This document shows positions 14,405-23,608 of a DNA stretch of 64,000 nucleotides, piece by piece. Both the position numbers and the translations under genes were made by a program. The DNA comes from Actinoplanes sp. L3-i22 (GTDB lineage: Bacteria; Actinomycetota; Actinomycetes; Mycobacteriales; Micromonosporaceae), in NCBI RefSeq assembly GCF_019704555.1, contig NZ_AP024745.1, positions 2,848,001 through 2,912,000 of the forward strand. Reading direction: 5' to 3'. Within the stretch, counting starts at the first letter, position 1, and each line of letters starts with the position of its first letter. The notes beneath the pieces were generated by a model. That model saw only the letters and a list, made by a program, of their open reading frames with translations. It was not told the origin of the DNA and did no database searches.

Positions 14405-17400
14405 ATGCCCGTCTCTCGCCGTACCTTCCTCGCCGCCGGCAGCGGCCTGCTCGCCTCGATCGGGGTGGAGGCCACGCTCCCCGGGGCGGCCGCCGCGGCA
14501 CCCCAGCCGGCCGCCGGTGACCTGGCCCGCTACCGGCCGGTCTCGGCGTCGTCCACCGCCTACGCCCCGGCCCAGCCCTCGTTCGCGGTCGACGGCCTGC
14601 CGCAGCTCGGGGTCCGCGGCTCCGGCTGGCGCGCGACCGCCGGCGATCCGCAGTGGATCGCGGTCGACCTGCAGACGCCCTGCCAGGTCGAGGCGATCAC
14701 GCTGACGTTCGAGGCGACGCTCGCCGACGGGCCGTTCGACGGCGACTGGAACAACGCCGACGGCGACGAGATCCAGTCGAGCGCGGCCGTCGCGTACGCC
14801 ATCGAAGTGTCTCTTGATCAAAAGGTCTGGTCGAAGGTCCACGAGACGAGCGACGGCCAGGGCGGCACGCAGGCGATCACGCTGGCCGCGCCGGTCCGGG
14901 CCCGGTACGTCCGGATGACCGCGACCCGCCGCGCCAACCCCAACCCGGTCGGCCTCAACGGCTTCCAGGTGTACGGCCGTCCCCTCGGCCCCCGCCCGGC
15001 CGCCACCGGCTGGACCGACTGGGCCGGCCGGAACACCGCGCCCGCCCCGGCCCTGACCGTCGCCGCCGACGGCACGGTCCCGCTGGAGAGCGGCTGGGCG
15101 CTGACCCTCGACGACTTCGCCGGCAGCACCGAGGGCAAGGAGCTGTCCACCGGCCGGCGCGACGTCCGGGACTGGCTGCCGGCGACGGTTCCCGGCACGG
15201 TCCTGGCCACCCTGGTCGATCGCGGTCACCTGCCGGACCCGGTCGCCGGCTTCGAGAACCTGCGCATCCCGGAGGCGCTGTCCCGGCACGCCTGGTGGTA
15301 CCGGCGCGAGTTCCGGTTGCCCCGCGGCCTCGACACCGGCCCCGGCCGGCACGTCTGGCTGGAGTTCGACGGCATCAACCACCAGGCGCAGACCTGGGTC
15401 AACGGGGTCGAGGCGGGCACCGTCACGCATCCGTTCGCCCGCGGCGCCCTGGACATCACCGAAGCGCTGCAGGGCCGCACCGAGCACACCGTCGCGGTCC
15501 GGATCACCCCGATGCCGCACCCCGGCACGCCCGGCGACAAGACCCTGGACAGCTGGACGTTCCTGAACGGCGGCTCGCTCTGGCGGGACTCGCCGACCTA
15601 CCTCGCGGTCTCCGGCTGGGACTGGATGCCCGCGGTCCGCGACCGGGTGGCCGGCCTCTGGAACCACGTGCGCCTGCGCAGCACCGGCGCCATCGTGATC
15701 GGCGACGCGTTCGCGACAAGCAAGGTGCCCGACCGCAAGAACGCCGACGTGACCGTCACCGTGCCGGTCCGTAACGTCGCCACGACGGCCACCACGGTCA
15801 CCGTCCGGGCGACCTTCGAGAGCTTCCGGATGGAGAAGACCGTCACCGTGCCGGCCGGCGCGAGCACCGAGGTGAGGTTCATCCCGGTGCGGGTGACGAA
15901 CCCGAAGCTCTGGTGGCCCAACGGTTACGGCGAGCCGCACCTGCACGACCTCACCGTCACGGCCACGGTCGGCCGCAGGGTCAGCGACACCCGGAAGATC
16001 AAATTCGGCATTCGGGAGTACGCGTACGAGTCCTTCCAGCCCGTGATCGTCAGTCCGCCCGCGATCCCGCCGCTGACCTTCCAGGACGGCCACGCCACCC
16101 AGACGGTCACGTTCGAGCGGACCACCCGGCGTCACGTGCGGATCCAGACCGGCGCCCGGGCCACCGGCTGGGGCGTCTCCCTGTGGTCGCTGGAGGTGCA
16201 CGACGGCGCGGACGGCCCCGACCTGGCCCGGGGCCGCACGGCCACCGCCTCCACCCAGGGCTCCTCGGCGCCCGCGGCCGTCGACGGCGACCTGACCACG
16301 CGCTGGAGCTCGGACTACCTCGACGACCAGTGGATCCAGGTCGACCTGGGCGCCGCGACCGGCTTCGACCGGGTCACCCTGATCTGGGAGACGGCGTACG
16401 CGCTGGACTTCCGGGTGCAGGCCGCCGACGACGGCGACACCTGGGACGACCTGGCGTCGCGCAGCAACGAGACGCCGATCGGCAACACCGGCAAGCAGGT
16501 CGTCGACCTCGGTCAGCAGCACGCCCGGCACGTGCGGATCCAGGGCCTGCGGCGGGTCACCGACTGGGGCTTCTCGATGTGGACGCTGTCGGTGCGCCGG
16601 GCCGCCGACGCGGGCACCGACCTGGCGCGCGGGAAGTCCGTGACGGCGTCGTCGGCCGAGGGGTCCAACCCGGCCGGCAACGCCGTCGACGGCAACCCGC
16701 GGACCCGCTGGGCCTCGGACGCCGCCGACAATCAGTGGATCCAGGTGGACCTGGGTGCCGAGACCGCGTTCGACCAGGTAGAGATCGACTGGGAGGCGGC
16801 GTACGCCCGCGACTTCAAGGTCCAGATCTCGGCCGGCGGCGACGCGTGGACCGACGTGCGGACGGTCGACAACGCCGCGATCGAGCTGAAGGTCAGCGTC
16901 AACGGCGTGCCGGTCTTCTGCCGCGGCGGCAACTGGGGCTGGGACGAGCTGCTGCGCCGGACCGGGACGCACCTGATCCGGGACGCGGTCGCCATGCACC
17001 GTGACATGAACTTCACGATGATCCGCAACTGGATCGGCAGCAGCACCCGCGACGAGCTCTACGCGGCCTGCGACGAGTACGGCATCCTGGTCTGGAACGA
17101 CTTCTGGGAGGCCGGGCCGTTCATCGACGGGTCGCCGACGTACGACGCGATCGTCGCCGACACCATCCGCCGCTACCGCCACCACCCGTCGATCGCGGTC
17201 TGGTGCGGCGCCAACGAGCAGTTCCCGCCGGCCGCGATCGACGCCGGGATCCGCAGGGCGGTCGCCGAGCACGACCCGGAGATCGTCTACGTGCCGTCCT
17301 CGAACGCCGGCGTGGTCAGCGGCAGCGGCCCGTGGCACTGGATCGAGCCGGCCGCCTACGCCGACCCGCTCAGCTACAAGGCCGGCGTGTTCGGCTTCCA

Positions 17401-18355
17401 CACCGAGATCGGCATGCCGGTCGTCCCGCACGCCGAGACCATGCGCAACCTGGCCGGCTCCGAGCCGGCCTGGCCGATCGGCGAGGTCTGGGGCTACCAC
17501 GACTGGGCGCGCAACGGGAACCAGCACGTCGAGGGCTACCGGCAGGCGATCGAGGCCCGGTTCGGCGCCGCGTCGTCGCTGGAGCAGTTCACCCGGCAGG
17601 CGCAGTTCGTCAACTACGAGAACCATCGCGCGATGTTCGAGGCGTGGAACGCGCACCTCTGGCAGAACGCGTCCGGGCTGCTGCTGTGGATGTCGCATCC
17701 GGCCTGGTACAGCACGGTGTGGCAGACCTACGACTACGACCTGGACGGCAACGGCGCCTACTTCGGCGCCCGTAAGAGCTGCGAGCCGCACCACGTCCAG
17801 GCCGATCCGGGCACGTGGCAGGTCCGCGCGGTGAATCACACGGCTGCGCCGCTTTCCAAGATCAAGATCACGGCTTCGGCGTACGACCTCAGCGGACGTC
17901 CCGTGGGCGCGGGCCACAGTCGTACCGTCGAGATCGCCGCATCCTCGACCGCGCCCGCCTTCGTCCTGAGCGCCCCGGTCGCGGATCTTCACCTGGTCCG
18001 GCTGGAGATGCGGGACCGGCACGGCGAGCTGCTCTCCGAGAACACCTACTGGCGGTACGAGAAGCCGGAAGACATGCGGGCGCTGACGACGATGCCGAAG
18101 ACCCGGCTCAGCGTCAGCACGCGATCGAAGTCGGACAGCCTCACCGCCGAGGTGACCAACCGCGGCCCGGCGGTCGCCGCGCTGGTCCGCCTGGCGCTGC
18201 GCGACGGGCACGGCGACCGGGTGCTCCCCGCCCGGTACAGCGACAACTACTTCTGGCTGCTGCCGGGGGAGAGCCGCACGATCGCCGTCGACTGGCCGGA
18301 GCGGCTCGGCCGCCCGCCCGGCCTGACCGTCACCGCGGAGGCCTACAACGCGTGA
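14405..18355 (+). CDS. Secreted GH2-family glycosidase (exo-beta-glucosaminidase / beta-mannosidase type) with inserted F5/8-C modules
   Basis: 1316 residues from an ATG preceded by CTGGAGG. The N-terminus has a twin-arginine signal (SRRTFLAAGSG), so Tat export is likely. Order: F5/8-C domain (about 38-195), GH2 sugar-binding domain (WWYRREFRLPRG; WLEFDGINHQAQTWVNG), Ig-like domain ending KFGIREYAYES, an inserted block of discoidin-type sequence (about 560-825), the TIM barrel beginning LKVSVNGVPVFCRGGNWGWD, and C-terminal beta domains. Predicted acid/base is Glu938 in WCGANEQFPP and the nucleophile Glu1001 in FHTEIGMP. The FCRGGNWGWDELLRR block is shared by exo-glucosaminidases and mannosylglycoprotein endo-beta-mannosidases, so the substrate is not settled. 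Pairing with GH92 favours degradation of mannose-rich glycans. Confidence 0.88.
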   Translation: MPVSRRTFLAAGSGLLASIGVEATLPGAAAAAPQPAAGDLARYRPVSASSTAYAPAQPSFAVDGLPQLGVRGSGWRATAGDPQWIAVDLQTPCQVEAITLTFEATLADGPFDGDWNNADGDEIQSSAAVAYAIEVSLDQKVWSKVHETSDGQGGTQAITLAAPVRARYVRMTATRRANPNPVGLNGFQVYGRPLGPRPAATGWTDWAGRNTAPAPALTVAADGTVPLESGWALTLDDFAGSTEGKELSTGRRDVRDWLPATVPGTVLATLVDRGHLPDPVAGFENLRIPEALSRHAWWYRREFRLPRGLDTGPGRHVWLEFDGINHQAQTWVNGVEAGTVTHPFARGALDITEALQGRTEHTVAVRITPMPHPGTPGDKTLDSWTFLNGGSLWRDSPTYLAVSGWDWMPAVRDRVAGLWNHVRLRSTGAIVIGDAFATSKVPDRKNADVTVTVPVRNVATTATTVTVRATFESFRMEKTVTVPAGASTEVRFIPVRVTNPKLWWPNGYGEPHLHDLTVTATVGRRVSDTRKIKFGIREYAYESFQPVIVSPPAIPPLTFQDGHATQTVTFERTTRRHVRIQTGARATGWGVSLWSLEVHDGADGPDLARGRTATASTQGSSAPAAVDGDLTTRWSSDYLDDQWIQVDLGAATGFDRVTLIWETAYALDFRVQAADDGDTWDDLASRSNETPIGNTGKQVVDLGQQHARHVRIQGLRRVTDWGFSMWTLSVRRAADAGTDLARGKSVTASSAEGSNPAGNAVDGNPRTRWASDAADNQWIQVDLGAETAFDQVEIDWEAAYARDFKVQISAGGDAWTDVRTVDNAAIELKVSVNGVPVFCRGGNWGWDELLRRTGTHLIRDAVAMHRDMNFTMIRNWIGSSTRDELYAACDEYGILVWNDFWEAGPFIDGSPTYDAIVADTIRRYRHHPSIAVWCGANEQFPPAAIDAGIRRAVAEHDPEIVYVPSSNAGVVSGSGPWHWIEPAAYADPLSYKAGVFGFHTEIGMPVVPHAETMRNLAGSEPAWPIGEVWGYHDWARNGNQHVEGYRQAIEARFGAASSLEQFTRQAQFVNYENHRAMFEAWNAHLWQNASGLLLWMSHPAWYSTVWQTYDYDLDGNGAYFGARKSCEPHHVQADPGTWQVRAVNHTAAPLSKIKITASAYDLSGRPVGAGHSRTVEIAASSTAPAFVLSAPVADLHLVRLEMRDRHGELLSENTYWRYEKPEDMRALTTMPKTRLSVSTRSKSDSLTAEVTNRGPAVAALVRLALRDGHGDRVLPARYSDNYFWLLPGESRTIAVDWPERLGRPPGLTVTAEAYNA

Positions 18356-19137
18356 CGCCCCCGGGCGGTTTCCTCCCTCGGCCTTCTCGGGAGGAAACCG
18401 CTGGTGCGGGCGACGTAGGCGGCATAACCGGGCCGGCTGCCGGACAGGTGCCGCTCCAGCAGCGGCTTACCGGTCTTGCCGGCCAGGAACCAGGTCATCA
18501 GCACCGGCGACAGCACCGTGAGCCAGCCCGTCCAGTGCAGCGCGGCCAGGGCGAACAGCCCCCACCAGACGCACGCGTCGCCGAAGTAGTTCGGGTGCCG
18601 GGTGTATCGCCACAGACCGGTGTCGAGGACTGTGCCCTTCGACGCCGGATCGGCCCGGAACCGGGCCAGCTGAGCGTCGCCGACCGCCTCGAAGAACAGG
18701 CCGACCGCCCAGATCAGCACCCCGAGCACGGCGAGCGCGTTCAGCGGCGCGTAGCGGGCGGCGACCTGGACCGGCAGCGACACGAACCACAGGATGACCC
18801 ACTGCAGCAGGTAGACGCTGCGCAACGCGTACCAGGTCGGGTTGCCCTTCGCCTTGGCCAGCATCTCCGCGTAGCGCGGGTCCTCGCCGGAGTGCGCCAC
18901 CGAGCGCCGCCCGATGTGCACGGCGAGCCGGACACCCCAGATCGCGGTGAGCGCGGCGACCAGGGCGGCCATCGGCCGGTGCGCGTTCAGGCCGAACGCG
19001 GTCCCGGCGATCGCGGCGAAGCCCAGCCCCCAGGCGACGTCGACACCCTTGTGCACGCCGGTGGCCACGCCCACCGCGAACGCCACCAGCAGCACCACGA
19101 GCGAGGCCGCCGCGGTCGCCACCAGCATGATCAGCAT
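18343..19137 (-). CDS. DUF1295 (steroid 5-alpha-reductase-like) membrane protein
   Basis: 264 residues with about six or seven hydrophobic spans. The C-terminal signature LWRYTRHPNYFGDACVWWG and the end GYAAYVARTSGFLPR match DUF1295, a relative of steroid 5-alpha-reductases and isoprenylcysteine methyltransferases. The start ATG at 19137 overlaps the stop of the upstream CFA-type gene by 7 bp (ATGCTGA), so translation is coupled. It is the last gene of the five-gene lipid operon and its 3' end overlaps that of the GH2 gene by 13 bp. A role as reductase of a double bond in a modified acyl chain is inferred from fold and context. Confidence 0.88.
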   Translation of the reverse strand: MLIMLVATAAASLVVLLVAFAVGVATGVHKGVDVAWGLGFAAIAGTAFGLNAHRPMAALVAALTAIWGVRLAVHIGRRSVAHSGEDPRYAEMLAKAKGNPTWYALRSVYLLQWVILWFVSLPVQVAARYAPLNALAVLGVLIWAVGLFFEAVGDAQLARFRADPASKGTVLDTGLWRYTRHPNYFGDACVWWGLFALAALHWTGWLTVLSPVLMTWFLAGKTGKPLLERHLSGSRPGYAAYVARTSGFLPRRPREETARGRHAL

Positions 19138-20396
19138 CGGACGTCCGGCATCCCGCTCGCGCCCTCGGCGGTCCGGCGCACCGCGAGGATCTGGTCCACG
19201 CCCATCCGCCCCTCCTCGAAGGTCAGCGCGCCGCCGACCAGGTAGAGCCGCCAGACCCGGGCGACCGGCTCGCCGACCAGCGCGACCACCTCGTCCCAGC
19301 GGTGCTCCAGGGTGTCCAGCCAGCACCGGACCGTCCGTACGTAATGCTCGCGCAGGCCGTGCACGTCCCGCACCTCCAGCCCGGCCCGTTCGAGCAGCGC
19401 GACCGTCTCGCCGACCGGGCGCATGTGCATGTCGGGCGCGACGTACGACTCGATGAACGCCCCACCGCCGGGCGCGTGCGCGCCCCGGGACATCTGCTGG
19501 ACGAGCAGCCGGCCGCCCGGCGCCAGCAGCCGGTGCAGGGTGGCCGCGAAGACCGGGTAGTTGCCCGCGCCGACGTGCTCGCCCATCTCGATCGTCGAGA
19601 TCGCGTCGAACGGCCCGTCGTCCACGTCCCGATAGTCCTGCAGCCGGAACTCGATCGGCAGGTCCCCGGCGGCCTCGACGGCGTACGCCCGCTGCTCCTT
19701 GGACAGCGTCACCCCGACGACCGTCACCCCGTAGTTCCGGGCCGCGTGGATCGCCAGCGCGCCCCAGCCGCAGCCGACGTCCAACATCCGCATCCCGGGC
19801 CGCAGCCCGAGCTTGCGGCAGATCAGGTCGAGCTTGGCCACCTGGGCGTCTTCGAGGGACATCGCCGGGTCGGTGAAGTACGCGCAGGAGTACGCCATCC
19901 GCGGGTCCAGGATCAGCCGGTAGAAGTCGTTCGACAGGTCGTAGTGGTAGCTGATCGCGGCCCGGTCCCGCTCCCGGGTGTGCACCCGGCCGTCCAGCCT
20001 GGCCTGCGCCGGCGGGTTCGCCGGCCGGGGCCCGAGCACGCCCAGCCGCAGCGCGATCCGGGCGGCCCGCAGCCGGTCGGCGACCCCGACCCGGATCCCG
20101 CCGCCGGTCAGCCCGGTGGTCCGGGCGTGCCGCCACACCTGCCGCAGCCCGTCGGCCAGGTCGCCCTCGACGTCGATCTCCCCGGCGATGTACGCCTGGG
20201 CCAGGCCCAGCTCGTTCGGATGCCACAGCAGCCGGCGCAGCGCGTTCCGGTCCCGGATCACCAGCACCGGGCCGTCGGACGGGCCGCTCTCGCTGCCGTC
20301 CCAGGCCCGGATCCGCACTGGCAGCGCGCCCCCGGCCACCCCGGCGACGATCGTCGACAGTGCACCGGCGGCGCCGGCCTCCAGCATGGTCGTCAT
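19131..20396 (-). CDS. Cyclopropane-fatty-acyl-phospholipid synthase family protein, canonical copy
   Basis: 421 residues. The C-terminal SAM-methyltransferase domain has YHYDLSNDFYRLILDP, YSCAYF, the SAM loop MLDVGCGWGALAIHAA, and MGEHVGAGNY. The cysteine in YSCAYF and the Glu-His pair in GEHVG correspond to bicarbonate- and substrate-binding residues of known cyclopropane synthases (Cys35 and Glu140 in M. tuberculosis CmaA1), so this copy looks catalytically complete. The N-terminal 120 residues are the lipid-binding domain of full-length CFA synthases. Its start overlaps the preceding gene's stop as ATGA at 20393-20396. Confidence 0.9.
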   Translation of the reverse strand: MTTMLEAGAAGALSTIVAGVAGGALPVRIRAWDGSESGPSDGPVLVIRDRNALRRLLWHPNELGLAQAYIAGEIDVEGDLADGLRQVWRHARTTGLTGGGIRVGVADRLRAARIALRLGVLGPRPANPPAQARLDGRVHTRERDRAAISYHYDLSNDFYRLILDPRMAYSCAYFTDPAMSLEDAQVAKLDLICRKLGLRPGMRMLDVGCGWGALAIHAARNYGVTVVGVTLSKEQRAYAVEAAGDLPIEFRLQDYRDVDDGPFDAISTIEMGEHVGAGNYPVFAATLHRLLAPGGRLLVQQMSRGAHAPGGGAFIESYVAPDMHMRPVGETVALLERAGLEVRDVHGLREHYVRTVRCWLDTLEHRWDEVVALVGEPVARVWRLYLVGGALTFEEGRMGVDQILAVRRTAEGASGMPDVRC

Positions 20397-21628
20397 CGGG
20401 TCCGTCCCAGGATGAGCTGGCACACGTCGAGGTAGCGGGCCGCGAAGCCCGCCTCGCAGTACGCCAGGTAGAAGTTCCACGTCCGGGCGAACGTGGCGTC
20501 GAAGCCGAGCGCGGCCACCTCGGCCGGCCGCTCGTTGAAGGCCGCCCGCCAGCGCCGCAGCGTCTCGGCGTAGTCGGGACCGAAGTCCAGGCGGTCGGTC
20601 ACCCTCAGGTCCGCCCGGCTCAAGGCCGCCTCCATCGCCGGTACGGACGGGATCAGGCCACCGGGGAACACGTACTTGTGGATCCAGGTGTAGGCGTCGC
20701 GGGTGGCCAGCATCCGATCGTGCGCCATGGTGATCATCTGCAGCCCGACCCGCCCGTCCGGGGCCAGGTGGTCGGCGAGCGCCCGGGCGTACGCCGGCCA
20801 GTAGTCGACCCCGACCGCCTCGACCATCTCGACCGAGACGATCGCGTCGAAGCCACCCGGAATCCGCTCGATCTCCCGGTAGTCGCAGAGCCGCACGTCG
20901 ATCCGGTCGCCCACCCCGGCCGCGGCCGCCCGCCGCCGGGCCAGGGCACGCTGCTCGGCCGAGAGCGTCACGCTGACCACCTCGGCGCCACGCCGGGCGG
21001 CCCGCACGGCCAGCTCGCCCCACCCGGTGCCGATCTCCAGCAGCCGCGTCCCCGGCCCGGTGCCGGTCCGGTCGAGCAGCCGGTCGATCTTGCGGTGCTG
21101 GGCGGTGGTGAAGTCCTCGCCGGGCGTGGTGAACAGCGCGCTCGAATAGCTCATCGACCCGTCCAGGAAGAGCGCGAACAGGTCGTTGGAGAGGTCGTAG
21201 TGCCGCTGGATGTTGCGCCGCGAGCCCGCCAGGGTGTTCCGCTCCGCGTGCGGCGCCCGCACCCCGTGGAAGCGCCGCAGCCGCTGCAGGGCCGGCGGGA
21301 TCAGTGTGCCCATCGACCCGGCCAGCACGGTCAGCACGCCGGTCAGGTCCTCGGCGTCCCAGTCACCGGCCTGGTAGGCCTCGCCGAACCCGATCAGCCC
21401 GGCGGTCCCGAGCCGGCTCAGCAGGACCCCCGGCCGCCGGACGTCCAGGATCGGCCCGCTCGCGCCGGTGACCGTCCCGTCCGGGTAGCGGACCCGGACC
21501 GCGCACCGGCTCATCGCCCGGCGGAACAATGCGCCGGCCATCGCGGCCCGCAGCGGGGCGTGCGGCACGGCGGTCACGTCCGGCCAGCGGTCCTCGACGC
21601 CGGCCGGGGCATCCTGGGTCAGTGTCAC
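20393..21628 (-). CDS. CFA-synthase-family methyltransferase, divergent paralogue
   Basis: 411 residues from a GTG that overlaps the DUF1365 stop (GTGA, 21625-21628). The domain plan equals that of its neighbour (QRHYDLSNDLFALFLDG; SAM loop LLEIGTGWGELAVRAA), but the expected YSCAYF motif is YSSALF and the EHVG motif is EAVG, so the active-site cysteine and histidine are replaced. Known cyclopropane synthases need those positions to hold bicarbonate. This copy may therefore stop at a methylated product rather than close a ring. That is inference; the methyltransferase call itself is firm. Confidence 0.9.
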   Translation of the reverse strand: MTLTQDAPAGVEDRWPDVTAVPHAPLRAAMAGALFRRAMSRCAVRVRYPDGTVTGASGPILDVRRPGVLLSRLGTAGLIGFGEAYQAGDWDAEDLTGVLTVLAGSMGTLIPPALQRLRRFHGVRAPHAERNTLAGSRRNIQRHYDLSNDLFALFLDGSMSYSSALFTTPGEDFTTAQHRKIDRLLDRTGTGPGTRLLEIGTGWGELAVRAARRGAEVVSVTLSAEQRALARRRAAAAGVGDRIDVRLCDYREIERIPGGFDAIVSVEMVEAVGVDYWPAYARALADHLAPDGRVGLQMITMAHDRMLATRDAYTWIHKYVFPGGLIPSVPAMEAALSRADLRVTDRLDFGPDYAETLRRWRAAFNERPAEVAALGFDATFARTWNFYLAYCEAGFAARYLDVCQLILGRTR

Positions 21629-22329
21629 GACACGCCTTTCGTTCGCTCTTTTGTTCGGGGCACGACGGGCAGGCCGCGTAGGTAGAGGCGGATGCCCTGG
21701 ATGCGGATCCGCAGCGCCACCGCGACGGTGACGAGCGGGTGGCGCAGCAGGGCGCCGGTGGTCGCCGGCCGGCGCCGGCCGCGCAGCGACGCGACGAACG
21801 GGCGGCCGCCGTCCCGGTCCAGCGCGACGGTCAGCGACAGCCGCTCGCCGGGCTCCGGCAGGCTCAGCCGGTAGTCGCCGGAGACGTCGTTGAACGGCGA
21901 GACGTAGAACGACTTCGCGGTGCTGGCCACGCCGCGCTCGTCGGTGCGCAGCAGGTAGCAGTGCCGCCCGCCGTACGTGTTGTGCACCTCCGCGACCACC
22001 GCGGCCAGGCTGCCGTCGGCCCGGTGGCACCAGTAGACGCTGAGCGGGTTGAACACGTACCCGAGCACCCGGGCGTTGGTGAGCAGCCGGATCCGCCCGC
22101 CGTCCAGGTCGATGCCGTGCCCGGCCAGGTAGGCCTCGACGTTCTGCCGGATGCTGCGCGCCGGGTCGCCGAAGTGGTCCCCGGCCCGGAACGAGGCGAG
22201 CCACCGGTCGCGGGGCAGCTCGTCCAGGTCGACGAACCACTGCTGGGTCCGGTAGGTGAAGGTGTGCCGCAGCGGTGCGGTCCGGGCGTGCCGGACCGTG
22301 CACTCGTACAGCGCCGGGCCGCTCACCAC
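21625..22329 (-). CDS. DUF1365 protein
   Basis: 234 residues from a GTG at 22329 (a second GTG follows directly). The blocks LYECTVRHARTAPLRHTFTY, VLGYVFNPLSVYWCHRADG and EVHNTYGGRHCYLL are diagnostic of DUF1365. The family has no proven activity but is almost always encoded between an FAD amine-oxidase-like protein and CFA-type methyltransferases, as here. Its ends overlap both neighbouring genes, so it belongs to one transcript and is probably translated with them. Confidence 0.9.
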   Translation of the reverse strand: MVSGPALYECTVRHARTAPLRHTFTYRTQQWFVDLDELPRDRWLASFRAGDHFGDPARSIRQNVEAYLAGHGIDLDGGRIRLLTNARVLGYVFNPLSVYWCHRADGSLAAVVAEVHNTYGGRHCYLLRTDERGVASTAKSFYVSPFNDVSGDYRLSLPEPGERLSLTVALDRDGGRPFVASLRGRRRPATTGALLRHPLVTVAVALRIRIQGIRLYLRGLPVVPRTKERTKGVS

Positions 22330-23549
22330 CGCACCCCCAGCGACTCGGCGGCGACCACCCCGCTGCGGCAGCCGTCCTCGTGGAAGCCCCAGCCGTGGTA
22401 CGCGCCGGCGAACGCCGTCCGCCCGTCGTTCAGCCCGGGCAGGTCGATCTGGGCGGCGACCGAGGCGGGCGTGTAGATCGGATGCTGGTAGCTCATCCGG
22501 GCCAGCTCGCCGTCGTGCTCCCGGCCGGCGTTCAGTGTCACCAGGTAGTGCCGCTCGGCGCGCAGGCCCTGCAGCCGGCTCATGTCGTAGGTGACGACCG
22601 GCGGCCCGGCGCTCGGCGCGCAGCCCGGCAGCCGGTAGTTCCAGGACGCCCGGGCCCGCTCGTGCAGCGGCAGCACGGTGTCGTCGGTGTGCAGCACGGT
22701 CTCGTTGCGCGAGTAGGTGAAGGCGCCCAGCGTCCGGCGCTCGGCCTCGGTCGGATCACGGAGCAGCCGCAACGCCTGATCGGCGTGGGTCGCCACGACC
22801 ACCGCGTCGTACCGGACCCGGTCGTCGGCCTCGACCCAAACCCCTTCCGGGGTACGGGACACGCCCGTCACCGGATGCCCGGCCCGCACCGCACGCAGAT
22901 TCTTGGCGAGCAGGTCGACGTAGGTGCGCGACCCGCCCACCACGGTCCGCCAGGCCGGCGATCCGCTCACCGACAGCATCCCGTGATGGGCCAGGAAGGT
23001 GAACAGGTACCGCGCCGGGTAGTCGGCGACCACCTCCGGCCCGCACGACCACACCGCCGAGACCAGCGGCACCACGAAGTGCCGGACGAAGTGCGCGGTG
23101 TATCGGCCGCGCTCGAGGAACTCGCCGAGCGTGATGTCCGAGCCGGTGTCCAGCAGCGCCCGCGCCCGCCGGTGGAAGATCGGCACCTGCGCCAGCGTGG
23201 CCAGGTAGGCCGGGGCCGGCGGCTGGACGAACAGGCCGGCGGGGCCCTTCGCGCCGGCGTACTCCAGACCGCAGCCGTCGCAGCGCACCGACATGCTCAT
23301 CTCGGTCGCCCGGGTGGGCACGCCGAGCTCGGCGAAGAGCCGGAGCAGGAGTGGGTACGTCCGATCGTTGTGCACGATGAAGCCGGAGTCGACGGCCACC
23401 GACGACCCGCCGTCGGGCAGGTCGTGCGTGTGGGCGTGCCCGCCGAGCCGGCTGTCCGCCTCGTACAGGGTCACGTCCCAGGCGTCGCGCAGGACGTAGG
23501 CGGCGGTCAGTCCGGACACGCCGGCGCCGATCACGGCAACGGATCTCAT
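22323..23549 (-). CDS. FAD-dependent amine-oxidase-like oxidoreductase
   Basis: 408 residues. The N-terminal dinucleotide-binding motif is VAVIGAGVSGLTAAYVL, with YEADSRLGGHAHTHDL following as in monoamine oxidases, phytoene desaturases and similar lipid dehydrogenases. The C-terminal FAD contact is AFAGAYHGWGFHEDGCRSG. It is the first gene of the five-gene minus-strand operon, reading FAD oxidase, DUF1365, two CFA-type methyltransferases, DUF1295. In Rhodobacter, FAD enzymes and methyltransferases of these kinds act on unsaturated acyl chains in furan fatty acid synthesis; I infer an acyl-chain substrate here but cannot name the product. Confidence 0.88.
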   Translation of the reverse strand: MRSVAVIGAGVSGLTAAYVLRDAWDVTLYEADSRLGGHAHTHDLPDGGSSVAVDSGFIVHNDRTYPLLLRLFAELGVPTRATEMSMSVRCDGCGLEYAGAKGPAGLFVQPPAPAYLATLAQVPIFHRRARALLDTGSDITLGEFLERGRYTAHFVRHFVVPLVSAVWSCGPEVVADYPARYLFTFLAHHGMLSVSGSPAWRTVVGGSRTYVDLLAKNLRAVRAGHPVTGVSRTPEGVWVEADDRVRYDAVVVATHADQALRLLRDPTEAERRTLGAFTYSRNETVLHTDDTVLPLHERARASWNYRLPGCAPSAGPPVVTYDMSRLQGLRAERHYLVTLNAGREHDGELARMSYQHPIYTPASVAAQIDLPGLNDGRTAFAGAYHGWGFHEDGCRSGVVAAESLGVRW

Positions 23550-23608
23550 CCTCAGTCCTCCGGGGGTTCGGTCTTCGGGAGGGGATTCGGAGAAGATCGC
23601 CCGGCGGA

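Noticed and set aside
14327..18211. Minus-strand open frame of about 1290 codons opposite the GH2 gene
   Set aside because: Same reason: low-complexity shadow of a well-supported gene.
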